The position numbers and the translations under genes are program-made. A stretch of 64,000 bases of DNA from positions 1-64,000 of the forward strand of contig JASAMV010004178.1 in assembly GCA_030248065.1 (NCBI GenBank). The letters are read 5' to 3'. The DNA is from Rhynchonema sp. JSB1_4. Lineage: Eukaryota; Nematoda; Chromadorea; Monhysterida; Xyalidae. The notes beneath the pieces were generated by a model that was given only the letters and a program-made list of their open reading frames with translations, had not been told where the DNA came from and searched no databases. Shown here one piece after another: positions 21,028 to 31,689 of this stretch; position 1 is the stretch's first letter, and each line of letters starts with the position of its first letter.

Positions 21028-22898
21028 ATGGACTGCAAAACCAAAGCGTGTGCGTACGCGACGTTGATGCCTGGCGCGGCGATGGTGGCTGGATATGGAT
21101 TGTACTTTTCGGATAAATCAATTGGAGAGTGGATGAAGGTGTGATTCAGGACGAATTATTGAGAAAAATGGTTTTCGGCTCTGTTCTGATGGCTTTGCAG
21201 TCTATCCTCTTCACGATGACGTGTTCGTACGGTGTTTGAGGCATTTCGGGGTCCCCGCGATGAAATTATTCGCCATGTAGATCGGTAGATTTAACATCAA
21301 GAGCAGATTAGGGGACTAAATTTTTCTATTGCATTGACGGTCGTAAGGTTTCAACGAACGGTCAACGTGCGGAAACTACTATACACAAACATTGTATCTG
21401 TGTGATGGTATGGTGAATTTTTGACGGATAGTTTAGTCATCGGCGTGCCGCTAACCCCTTGATTGTCACTGAAAACGCCGGGTCCCAACGAACACTGCAT
21501 ATAAACTCCTAATTGTTTGTTTTCAGAATTCGTTCAAAACGAAATGGTTCCCTGAGAACGAGAACCTTTTGATGGCGTTGGATATCGGCACGACCATACC
21601 GGCTGTGTTAGCTGCCCGCCAAATGTTTCGTTTGGGTGGTAAGTGTCGGGATACGATTAAAGCGAAATGGCGCATGAGTTTTTTTTTATTTTACCATATT
21701 TATTTGGCAGACTGCTGTCAACCATCGTGTAATTAGTTGTTCGCGCCGCTGTCGATGTTACTGTGATCCACATCGACATCGAAATACATATTCGCGATAC
21801 GAAAAGTCGCGTGACCTCATTGCAAGACCGGGCTCGCTCGATCGTTAACCAAATTTCATATCGACCCAAATTTCCGTTCAGGCTGGGATCACGAGGACAC
21901 CAAACTGGCATTGGCGGCCTACGGTGGCACGTGGGTGGTGGCAATGCTGGGAACGTTGCCAGCCATGAAGGCAAAGGATGACGTGAAGGTGAACGTTATT
22001 TTTGGTCACTTTTGCTTTCACGGGCTTTTATACAGTCGTCAACTCAAGTGGTCTAATCACTTCATCACAGTGGCGGATCCCGCTTTTGGCCATCGGAGGG
22101 GCCGAATCCTAAAAGTCATTTTTATCTAGTGCTTGTTCCATTTTGGAAGCGTTATTTTTATCTAGTGCTTGTTTGCAATTTCGCGCTTTTGTACCAATTA
22201 TGATACAAAATGTGACAACGCGTGCGTAGCGCGCGAAATTTTGGCATTTTTCACGCGCGCGAATGCCAAGTTTCATTGAAAATGGGTGTATCTGACGCGC
22301 GAAGGGGGCTATTTTTTAACTTTTGAAGTGGATCAGAGTGAAACTCCAGCGATTTAAAGGTCCTTTTCCTTCTTCCTTCCGAAACGGTGGCCCCAGGTGC
22401 CAAATGGACCAAAGGCGGGCCATGACCCCTGTGGCTCCCCTGGATCCGCCCTTGCTTCATCAACTCGCATTGTACAGTCGTCAACTCACCTCGAATGCCA
22501 TGTATTTTTTCTCGCGCTCATTTGGGGCTGCTGTGAGTTGACGAAGTGATTTGACCACTGTAACATAAGTCCTAAGTATGCTTTTTGGAGCATGCTTTGC
22601 GTTGATAACTGCGAATAAAATTGCTCAATTGCAGTTCTTCTGGGGTCAACTGGCTTACACGGTGATGGCCACAATCACGGCCGGGCTCATGTTCCGCGTG
22701 GATGCGAAATGTGGTGTGTTGTGGCTGGTTTTGATTTTTTTGTTTTTTTTTGATTTTTTTTATGAGTGATGAAGAAAATTTTTTGTGAACATCAAACTGG
22801 TCTAATTTCCAGGCTTGATGATGCTGCCTATGGTCGTATGGACGCATGTGTGCACACTCGCATGCTCCGGTCAATGTTGTCAATCGTGCCCGAAATGA
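21028..22898 (+). CDS. TspO/MBR-like five-TM protein, array copy 4
   Basis: Exons 21028-21138, 21527-21638, 21882-21988, 22635-22713 and 22813-22898 join in phase to 164 residues. Exon 1 is one codon shorter than in most copies (MDCKTKACAYATLMPG, ending GEWMK). Exon 2 reads FKTKWFPENEN in place of KPxW, so the conserved Pro before Trp is replaced by Thr-Lys. Exon 3 starts GWDHEDTKLALAAYGG and exon 4 FFWGQLAY. The C-terminus ends in a Cys-rich tail (SGQCCQSCPK) not seen in the sisters, which end Asn-rich. Intron 3 holds a complete short hAT-type element (22068-22454). Confidence 0.8.
22068..22454. mobile_element. Non-autonomous hAT-type element (CAGTGGCGGATCC ends)
   Basis: Left end CAGTGGCGGATCC, right end GGATCCGCCCTTG. 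Flanking 8-mers are identical, CTTCATCA at 22060-22067 and 22455-22462. Core has GCGCGC palindromic pieces (22219-22262). It is inserted in an older foldback with TCAACTCA and GACGAAGTGATTT arms, related to 59458-59563. Both are inside intron 3 of array copy 4. Confidence 0.88.
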
Positions 22899-24064
22899 AA
22901 ACGTAATCGGAACATCATGCAAAGTGAACGTTGTTCAGTTGTCAGCTTTGGTTTTTAGACTCCTTTTGCATAATTTATGTTGCTCATTGTTGTTTCCCAT
23001 CTAGTTCAGAGCTGCTCTGCCCCTTGCTCGACCATAATTGTCAGCGATCTTGTTTAGCTTTGTCGTCTATGTTTTTTGGTGAAATTTTTAGCAATTTTCT
23101 CCCCATTCTTGTCGTTGCTGTTGTGAGCACATTTTCAGCAATTTCCAAATTTTTCATGTTTTATCCTGGTCGAAAATGTACTTTGCAGTCAGAAGTACTG
23201 CCATTTACACCGGGCGTTGTCCTTAATTTTTTTAATGTTTTTCTCCCTAATCAACCGTACAAGCGCCTTTGTAGCTTTTTATATTTCCGGGTCGAATTTT
23301 CAAAAGCAGTAGTCTTGTGTGTTGTGTTGTGTGTATGTCGGTATAGTTTGAAATTTGTCAGTTTGTCACAAAGAAACTTTAGGGTTCGTGCATTACAAAT
23401 ACATCACCTGTGTTCCTGTAGAATTGTATCAATATCTTGAATATTGTTGTCGTTTTCCAAGCTGGTTTTGTAAACGTTTTTTTTTCATTCAAATTTCAAA
23501 TTTTATCTGCAAGCTCATGATATTTTGACCTTAGGCTGCTGATAATCAATTCCAATTCTGTAGATCTTTGTTTGATAAAATTTAGTCCAAAGACTTGCGT
23601 TGTCTTTTGAACATTGGAAAATGGTTGGCTCAAGGACCCTGAGACGCACCCAGTAAAAAGTGTGGACGGTGGGATCCGTATCCAATTTGAAGACAAACGT
23701 TAGGTACAACTCGGTCATCAGGAGCACTGATTGATTTCTGAAAGTTGTTGCCTGACATTATGAACCACATTTTATACCGGTTAAATTGGTGCTCGCAAGG
23801 CATGTCTGTCCACACAACCCAAATTGTTAGCTTGCCGTATTCTCTTTGCATTCTCTTTACTATTATACGTGTTTTGTGTGCGATCATGCAACGCAACGTC
23901 ATTGCCCCGTCACTTTCCTGCTTTACGATTCAGGAAAAAAATTTGACCAATTCTTATAAAGTCATTGTGCGACCAATACCTGATGGGAGACGGTGGGGCT
24001 TGTGAATGGTTTATGGTTGGTCTGGTTCTAGTATACAGTCTAGCGTCTTCACGTCAAGCACGAC
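22899..24064. other. No gene; contains a dispersed repeat piece
   Basis: 23862-23986 matches part of the large foldback at 54.3-55.7 kb (phrases CGTCATTGCCCCGTCACTTT and AAAGTCATTGTGCGACCAAT). Elsewhere nothing recognised. No first exon for array copy 5 was found here. Confidence 0.5.
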
Positions 24065-25227
24065 CAGTGGCGCACACAGGTTTTGGAGTCAGTATGGGCA
24101 TTTTTGGAAAAATGCATTTTTACCTGGTGCTTGTTGCAAACCCAACATTTGTCAATTTTACCTCGTGCGTTTTCACCAATTTCTATTCTTTTCGCGCAAT
24201 TTTTGGCGCGCGAAGTTTGAGTATTGTGAGGCAAAAACCACCACTAATTTTGGTCATCATGGTCAAAAAGTAACACTTTTGGCGCAAAATCGGGGATATG
24301 TACGGTACCTACTATACCGGGGTAAAAATCGGGGGAATACCTTCTGTGCCATGCCAAACATAGGGAGGTTGTATCAGGCGAGGGGATCCCAGACACTGCC
24401 CATTTAGTCTGGGGCGAAGTTGTACAAGGGGAGCACGGGCCTTCTGCCCCCTGAATGTGCCCTTTACTTGGTCCAACGCTCTTAGACTGAATGAAGAAGA
24501 GAACTGTTACTGAACGTCGCTCGAAGCGCAAAATTTTCAGATTTCGGAGGAATTTTGTGGTAAAATGGCTGTTTGGACGTGTTTAACAGGTGTTTTTTTA
24601 TTTGTAAATCATAACCGACTGTCTTTCACATCTCATTTGGTCTGGAGTTCGCCAACAAACACACTGTGCCCAATTCACTAGACTCTAAGTGCGTTTGATC
24701 GTCGGCAGATGAACTTTGAAGCCCCCCTGTTTTGCAACCAATGCCAATCAGCGTGTTGTAATGAACATGATTGTAGTACTTACTGCTATATGTATATTGT
24801 AGTGGAGTAGCAAGTCTACGCTTACTTAGACCAGTTATGGGCAAGAGTGCCACAAAAGGAAACGGGAAGAAACGCGCGCAGCGCGAAAATTTTTAGATTT
24901 TTTCGCTCTTTGTACCTTTGGAAACCGCATTTCTCACACTTCCATGTCAAAAAAGTGCCCATCCCCACCTGAAAACTCGCCAAAAGTGCCCATGGGCACC
25001 ATTTTTTGAATTGACCACCTCAAATTTTTTGAATTGACCACCACCTCAAATTGACCATGGGCACCTGACCAAGGTGCCCATATGGCTGTTGCGCCACTGC
25101 CTTTGCCCATGGGCATTTGGAGGGAATTAAATTGTGCCCAAGGGCACTTTTGGCAAAATTGTGCCCATGGGCACTTTTGAGACACCCTGGGCATTGCCCA
25201 ATTTGCCCATTCCCAGGTGCGCCACTG
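24065..25227. mobile_element. hAT-type element, 1.16 kb (CAGTGGCGCA ends)
   Basis: Ends are CAGTGGCGCACACAGG and CCAGGTGCGCCACTG. Flanking 8-mers are identical, AGCACGAC at 24057-24064 and 25228-25235. GC palindromes occur near 24195, 24525 and 24875. The right quarter has five or more GTGCCCATGGGCAC-type words. No transposase frame seen. It lies just upstream of the decayed array copy 5. Confidence 0.85.
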
Positions 25228-25882
25228 AGCACGACTCGGCATTTTCAGTCACTGTGAATAAGAATATTCGTGACCAAAACAGTCATCACACTGTGCAGAC
25301 GGTCTCAATCAAGACCACGATATATTGCGTTTCATAATCATAACAATCGGCTGTACAGTGCTCAATCTGAACATTACATATTATAGCTTCCTAGGTAAGT
25401 ATCACCGAAACTTCAAAGAAAACCGCCCGCTGCCGATATGTTTCAGAAAGCCAAACGTCCACGTTGGTTCCCGCAGAGCGAAGAAGTAATGGGTCTAATT
25501 GATATGACCACAACATTGACAACAGTCATGCATACAGGGTCTATTGTCTCGGAGGCAGGCACATCTTCAGAGAAGTGACCAGTGGCCTGGCCTGATGTGG
25601 TGTCCCCTGATCTTTCAGGATTTGATCACGTCAACATCCGACTGGCTCTGATGGGTTACGGTGCATTGTGGGCACAAACCGTCGTTTTCACCACTCCTGC
25701 GATGATGTCGAACGATTACGTAAAGGTACAAGTGCACCGGGACCGTCTTTTGTAGTGGACAATGTTGAACAATATTCTGGCCGTCAAAATGACGTTAATC
25801 TTATTAATTTCAACTTTATACATATTAACATTGTTTATGTAGTGACCAAATTGCGCAATCCCGATCATATCACAATAGAGAG

Positions 25883-26518
25883 CAGTGGTTAAAAAAAATT
25901 TTTTTTTATTCCAGCCAAAAACTGCCCGAAACGAAAAAAAATGAGCGCTAAAGCAAAAAATAGTGGCATTTTTCTTCAATAACGTGTGGTAAGTGCATTG
26001 ACGACACGAAAACAATGGTCAATGAGCACCAACAGTAGTCAGGTACACACCCGTACACTTCCCCCAACGTGGTGTGGGTGCCTTCGTGTGGCTTTGTGAC
26101 ACTCAAGACGGAAAATTTGGGTGAAACTATTGCCTTTTGGTACACGACCAATGTAAATATGTGACAAACAGTGTAAATATAGAGTGAATATCACACCGAA
26201 TCACTGATTTCGGGTCTGTTGCATGGATAAATGCATGCCCGCCCAGTCACATGCACATGTGTGATCATATGAGAGGCCATGTGAGTGTGTGCACTATGTC
26301 TAGATGCCACAAAACAACGATTATGGCACCGAATACACCCATGGTAGGGTCAGGTGATGTTAACAGTAGCAATTTTTATGCAAAAAATAGCCCTTTTAGA
26401 GCAAAAAAATAGAGAAATTTTCGAATTTTGAAACAATAAAAAATTTTTTTTTAACTTTTGGAACGAATTTTTTTTTTAATTTTTTTTTAATAAAAAAAAA
26501 TTTTTTTTTAAACCACTG
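25883..26518 (-). mobile_element. hAT-type element with A/T-tract ends, copy in array copy 5
   Basis: Ends are CAGTGGTTAAAAAAAA and a T/A-rich mirror ending AAACCACTG. Flanking 8-mers are identical, ATAGAGAG at 25875-25882 and 26519-26526. The body matches, in reverse, the composite element at 41908-43301 (phrases CGTGTGGTAAGTGCAT and GGTGTGGGTGCCTTCGTG). No coding frame. Confidence 0.88.
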
Positions 26519-26534
26519 ATAGAGAGGATGGACA

Positions 26535-26748
26535 TTGGGTGATATTTTCGAAACGGTGTAAAGGTGAGTTGGGTGTAAAGGTCGGTGTAAGCTCAATCGA
26601 AAGCTCGGTCGGTGTCAGCTCGGTGTAAACATGAAACATTGCCTGCTGTTAACGTGGAATGTTTCATGTTTACACCGAGCTGGCACCGACCGAGCTTACA
26701 CCGACCTTTACACCCAACTGAGCTTTACACCGTTTCGATGCCACCCAT
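26535..26748. repeat. Foldback with TTTACACCGTTTCGA ends
   Basis: The left arm has TTTTCGAAACGGTGTAAAG and the right arm CTTTACACCGTTTCGATG. Arms hold repeated TGTAAAG and ACACCGACC words. The same words build the centre of the large foldback at 54.3-55.7 kb. Confidence 0.75.
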
Positions 26749-26941
26749 TGCGATATTTTACACGCAACTTTTGCAACATTCTCATTTATCCAGTATTTGG
26801 CTTTCAGTTATTCTGGGCCACCGTTATCTACAGTGGGTTTGCCACGGCGACCGCGGCGCTGTTCGCTTCAGTTGATAAAAAATGCGGTCAGCACATAAAA
26901 ATACTTTGTGCTATAAAAATATTTTATTCTTTTTTTGCAAA

Positions 26942-26964
26942 ATATATATATATATATATATATA
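26942..26964. repeat. (AT)n microsatellite
   Basis: A pure AT dinucleotide run about 23 bp long, shortly before exon 5 of array copy 5. Confidence 0.9.
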
Positions 26965-27060
26965 GAAAACTCAAATTTATCAGGTCTACTCATGTTGCCT
27001 CTTGTGATCTGGAGTCAAGTTGGTGTCCTGGTTCATCATTCAGTGTGTCAGCTAAACTAA

Positions 27061-28065
27061 GATGATAGGTTTTTTTATATCACCTAAGTGGTTATAAGTC
27101 AATGTCGTGCTAAATAAATTAATGTTTATTTTGATTTTGTGCCTTTCACGCGTTTGGCGGATTGTTGTGCGTTACATAATAACAAATAATAAAGTTGTAT
27201 AATACATATACTTGCTGACACCAGGCGTGGACGTTTTGTGTTGTACGTGTTGTTCTAAGCTGAAACCGGTTTCTCTCCATCACAGCGGCCGTTGAACAGT
27301 TTTTAACCACACCATTTTTCATCACTTGGTGTACGCAGTAGTCAGCCCTTTATTTGCAACAAGCTTGACGAACAAACACCACAAGCTTCAGCTGTCAGGG
27401 GTGTTCTCTTTCAGAGTAAAATTTTGCAGTGGTGTGAACATTGTGTTATTCTCTCTGTCATGCACTATGAACTTATCGAACTGATAACGGCAGGAGGCCT
27501 TTACTTCTCTTATCGCGCAATGCACCGGAGAATTCTGAATGATCCCCCACTTAATCTGGTCTTTTTGGGAATCCCCGGGGCTTTTATTGAAATCGAAATA
27601 TTCTTGGAGGTCGCAAGCAAAGAGTAAAGTCGTGCTACTGCCTTGTTCGTCTCGTGAGGGCAACGGTGATAAGTTTGACAACAACAACCATCATACAAAC
27701 AATACACCGTTGGGAGCAGCCAGACATTTCAGGCAGCGTTTAGACCGATCGGGAATGAACAGTTTTCGAACAGGACCAGACTTCAAAGCGGGTGTCTTGT
27801 TGGGACATTTCCGAATAAAACCCCTGGGCTTATTGGGGATAATTTTTCTTCTCAATTCTGAAAACAAAACCAACCTGCAATCAGACCCCAGGGGCCCCTA
27901 TACTGAATTCTCCGGTTTCGATTTTATTTGGTAACATTCCACCTCGCACAGCCACAATTTTCTGCTCCAGCATACCGCAAGCAACATATTCATTTCAACC
28001 AAATAACGTGTTTTATTTATTCGCTGTTTCAATACTATTTCCCAAAACTATTCGTGCCATACGAC
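27061..28065. other. Intergenic between array copies 5 and 6
   Basis: AATAAA-type signals near 27110 and 27187 may terminate copy 5 transcripts. The rest has overlapping frames on both strands without splice support; no gene is called. Confidence 0.4.
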
Positions 28066-29421
28066 ATGAATGAGAACACGGAAGCGATTGCATTCGCAAC
28101 CCTGTTGCCCGGAGCCGCCAGCGTTGTTGGATATGGGATATTTTTCACGAAAGGCTCCGCTGCCAATGTCATGTGGCAGGTCCGGTGTTTGGATTTCGTC
28201 TTCTGGTGTTGTTTTGGAAATTGTCCAAAGATTTTATTCATTTTTTTAAAACTTTTTTTAACATCAGTGTCTTCGAAATTCCAGACAGCTCGCAAGCCAG
28301 CCTGGTTCCCTGACAACGATATGGTAGCGATGCTGTTAGATGCTGCTACCACTGTGCCCATGGCCTATGCTGCTTACAAGGTGTACCAACTTGGAGGTTG
28401 GACATTTTTTTATATTTGACCGTGTTGAATCTTGACTGTCTTGAAACATCAGCAGGCTTGCACGACGATAACACGCGACTGGCCCTGACTGCATACGCGG
28501 CGACCTTTGTGGGCGCCACAGTGATCGGAGTGCCGGCAATGCTCAGCAAGAATTGGTCGAACGTTCGTGTTCATTTTCAGAAAAATATTATTTGAAAAAA
28601 TCATTTGAAAATTGTCAACGCAGTCGCAAATATCCTTATCTGTTATCAGAAAATATTTGAATTGATGCCATTTATAGATGTTCTGGTGTTCGGCAGCAGT
28701 CAACGGAACGCAAATGCTCACCGCGTATTTGTTCTTCAAAGTTGAACGACGTTTTGGTAAATCCACGTTTATACTTTTTCATTATCAACAGCTTTTTGTC
28801 CAGCAGTAAAGGCAGTCTATGGGAGGTTGTCACTCAGCCCCCGAATACCGTAACCCACCGCAATCGAGATCGTTGCGAGACCCATGCTGATAGCTGCTTA
28901 TCGACACGTGTATTAGCGGCAGCAAGCTGGAAATTGTCATCGTGCTAGCGTCGATCACCAAAATTTCGAAATGTTGGTTGGTGTTGGCGCTAACACGCAA
29001 AACAGATAAAAAAACAAAATGGTCTCGACACGATCCTTGCAGATCAAAATTACGGTGGGTTACGGTATTCGGGGGCTGAGTGACAACCTCCCATAGACTG
29101 CCTTTATAGGCAAACCACGCCAACACGAGCCCGATTTCGCAGCTGGCAGCATAGTGAAACATTCATACGTGGCTGCTGATTTGGGTAATGTTACACATTG
29201 AAGAATACAAAGTTGAGGATGATGATTTTCTCTTTCTGTTGGTTTTGAATACCCAACCCTTCGAAATCGGGCTCGTGTTGGCGTAGTTTGCCTTTATTTT
29301 CCGAATTTGAATTTTCTTTATGCAACAATGTTTCACAGGTCTACTCTGCCTGCCGGCGGTGCTCTGGGGTCACGTGGCTGTCATGCTCATGCGCGAAATG
29401 TGCCAACTGAACGATCAGTGA
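28066..29421 (+). CDS. TspO/MBR-like five-TM protein, array copy 6
   Basis: Exons 28066-28179, 28285-28396, 28456-28562, 28678-28756 and 29339-29421 give 164 residues with the shared phases. Sequence reads well against classic TspO. TM1 has ATLLPGAASVVGYG, the loop RKPAWFP (family KPSW-x-P), TM2 ends AYAAYKVYQLGG, TM3 has VIGVPAML with the conserved Pro, TM4 starts MFWCSAAV, TM5 GLLCLPAVLWGH. No C-terminal Tyr of the cholesterol-binding type is present. Last gene of the array; an AATAAA lies about 130 bp after the stop. Intron 4 contains two adjacent inverted-repeat elements. Confidence 0.82.
28806..29110. repeat. Inverted-repeat element with AAAGGCAGTCTATGGGAGG ends
   Basis: The left arm AAGGCAGTCTATGGGAGGTT and its exact complement at about 29085-29105 continue inward through CCCCGAATACCGTAACCCACC. 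Arms are about 58 bp around a 190-bp centre. It shares the outermost AAAGGCA with the next element. Confidence 0.85.
29107..29295. mobile_element. Foldback MITE, family AACACGAGCCCGATTTC, copy 2
   Basis: The arms GGCAAACCACGCCAACACGA and TCGTGTTGGCGTAGTTTGCC are inverted; about 190 bp in total. It abuts the previous inverted repeat, within intron 4 of array copy 6. Confidence 0.85.
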
Positions 29422-30942
29422 TATTATGCGATTTTAAATTTTATTCCTGTGTATTCCACTAAACCTTCTGAAGAATTTCTACACTGGGTTATTTACAAAA
29501 ATTTTCGTAGGCCACGCTCAATTACACTTTAGTTCTAATAACAATTTGTTGAATAAATTGACCCATTGACAGTAATGTGCTTATTCTATTTATAATAATC
29601 ATATAATTCAATTTATATCGGCGCGGGCCTGTTTTCTTCATCGGTGGATTATTGTACCTGCCGCGCTGCCTATCACGTTCAATAGCCTAACAAAGTCGTT
29701 CCTTCCCCAAACCAACTACGCGGTGCAGATTCAGCCAGCGGCATCGTCAGCGCCCAAGATTGATTCGAAACTGCGATTTTTATAAACGATTCTCGACGTA
29801 AATACCCAGAACTGTATATCGATCTGTTTTTGCGTTCTTGCACTTGCGACGGACGTTTTACCATAATGCGTCGCACGCATAATACTATGTAAGTGTGGAT
29901 CAATCAATCTTCAGCCAAAACTCCGTGTTTTGCTGACATAGATTTATGATAACCATGGCTAGCTACAACTGTCATCCCCTTATCTCTGTGAGTTTTTCAT
30001 ATAAATTTTCACGTAAATGAATGCCACTTCTTTCGACAGATTGACCGGGGTCTACGAAAGCAATAACTGTTTGCTTACGTCATTGTCTGTTCTGAGGAGA
30101 AGTAGCCAATTTTTGTTCAGTCAGTGCGCAGAACGGTGGACCTAACTTTCTTTCGTCTAATTGTCTTCAAATTACGTAATGTAAAATGCTCCGAATGGCG
30201 CATGGCTGTGGCAGGAATGTTTCCGATTTGAACAAGTACTAGGTACAACTACAACTTGTTGAGTTCTTCAGAACGGTAGCAATCTGAAGTTCGGATTCCG
30301 ACGCTTTGAAGATTACAGCCCCGTTCGGTGCCTTATTTAATCCCCAAGATGGTGTGTGTGTGTACGTATGTATATGTGTGTGGTAACTATCCACCGGCAG
30401 GTACCTAGCCCCGTACATATAAATATGGTAAGTACCTCAGTTGTCATTTCCAGTGCGGGCGTAATATGATAAAGACTCAATCACGCACAAGCACGCAAAC
30501 ACGACAATGCTGCATCCTCGACATGCCGGAGGAACCGGAACCCATCATGGTTCCGGTTCTCGCTTATTTGCTTGTGGCCGGAATCGAAATTGGCCTACCG
30601 CTTGATAACGTTTCGGGAACTGTCAAGATGCTACAGCTTGAAACACAAGAGCTTCCACTTGTGTTCTCGATTTTGTGAACTTGGGTAAACCTAGAAAAAA
30701 TTCACTCAAGGCCGCAGATGTTCGAAGATTTTAATGGTGACTCTGACAAACTGTACGCATGGGGCAAATTATTATGTGATGCTTGGTGTATCATAAAGTT
30801 TCAAACATACGATGAAGCACCAAAACTGTGGGACTTAACCTTTCTGTTGTGAGTTACGGTATGTCGTTCGTCTGAACCAGTGTCACATGTGAATTATGCA
30901 CAGTGGCTACGTGACCTCAGAAACGCACACAATAGATGGTGC
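29422..30942. other. No gene recognised
   Basis: A GT-rich run lies near 30350-30380. A 70-codon frame at 30466-30678 follows a possible acceptor but cannot be tied to other exons or a family. Nothing else supported. Confidence 0.4.
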
Positions 30943-31178
30943 TATAGTGTAAATTTCCAAATTCGCTGCCGCACAGTAAAATACGCCCCATGGTTAATGT
31001 CAAACCCGCATGCTAACCATGCGCGGTTCTGAAGCATTGCGCGCAGCTGCCTGGCTGGCAAGCTGCGCGTGTGTTGGCTATCCGAATGTTTCACAAGTTG
31101 ATTTTCGGGTTTAGAACCTGACATTAACTATGGGGCGTACTTTACTGTGCGGCAGCTAATTTGGAAATTTACTATACA
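30943..31178. repeat. Foldback element with TATAGTGTAAATTTCCAA ends
   Basis: The left arm (TGTAAATTTCCAAATT, then GCCGCACAGTAAA, then CGCCCCATGGTTAATGTCA) is mirrored at the right (GACATTAACTATGGGGCG, TTTACTGTGCGGC, AATTTGGAAATTTAC). Arms about 65-70 bp. Non-coding. Confidence 0.85.
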
Positions 31179-31383
31179 CGCGTAAAACATCGGTGCTTGT
31201 ACTGTACAAAGCAAAACTTTGTTATTGCTGCAAGACTTTTCAAAACATAAGTGCCACATGTGTACGATACATATATTACACCAGTTTGGGGTCCCGAAAT
31301 TTGAAGCCCAAGGTAACATAAGGTGTCCACATCATGGAATATACCTGCTAGTACATGGGCCTGGAATTTTATCCAAAAGGCTG

Positions 31384-31680
31384 TGAGCAGATAAACGCGG
31401 AATGGCAGATTTCTGCATTCCGCATTCCGCGTTTATCTGCTCACCTTTGCGAAATTTTGAATTTCTGCAAGGAAATTTATGCTTTTGGTCAAACTTCTCA
31501 GTTGCTGTTTGCGTTAACACGCAACATTTTGAGGTCAGCACGCTGGAAGTTGTCATCGTCACCCAAGCACACACCATTCGGCAAAGGTGAGCAGATAAAC
31601 GCGGAATGCGGAATGCAGAAATCTGCCATTCCGCGTTTATCTGCTCACCAATTTCCGCATTCCGCGTTTATCTGCTCACA
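31384..31680. repeat. Composite palindrome of GAGCAGATAAACGCGGAAT words
   Basis: GAGCAGATAAACGCGGAATG and its complement occur five times, arranged as hairpins at each end with a third copy outside on the right. The centre (about 31500-31566) holds CACGCAACA, then TTGAGGTCAGC, then GCTGGAAGTTGTCATC. This is also inside the unrelated-ended foldback at 56379-56742. Confidence 0.8.
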
Positions 31681-31689
31681 GCCAAACAG

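Larger units (their letters stand above)
25447..27060 (+). pseudogene. Decayed TspO/MBR-like gene, array copy 5
   Basis: Exon 2 (25447-25554), exon 3 (25619-25725), exon 4 (26808-26886) and exon 5 (26984-27060) align with the sister genes: KAKRPRWFP; GFDHVNIRLALMGYG; LFWATVIYSG; GLLMLPLVIW. Three lesions are visible. No exon 1 with the usual ATLMPG motif lies within the 2.5 kb upstream. Exon 2 lacks four bases near 25531, so the frame shifts before what would read YRVYCLGG. The exon 2 donor is GC (GCAGGC) where the sisters have GT. Exons 3-5 keep open frames and good acceptors, so loss may be recent or a shortened transcript may persist. A hAT-type element sits in intron 3 and another just upstream. 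Confidence 0.82.

Noticed and set aside
30466..30678. 70-codon frame behind a possible acceptor
   Set aside because: It cannot be connected to other exons and has no family signature.
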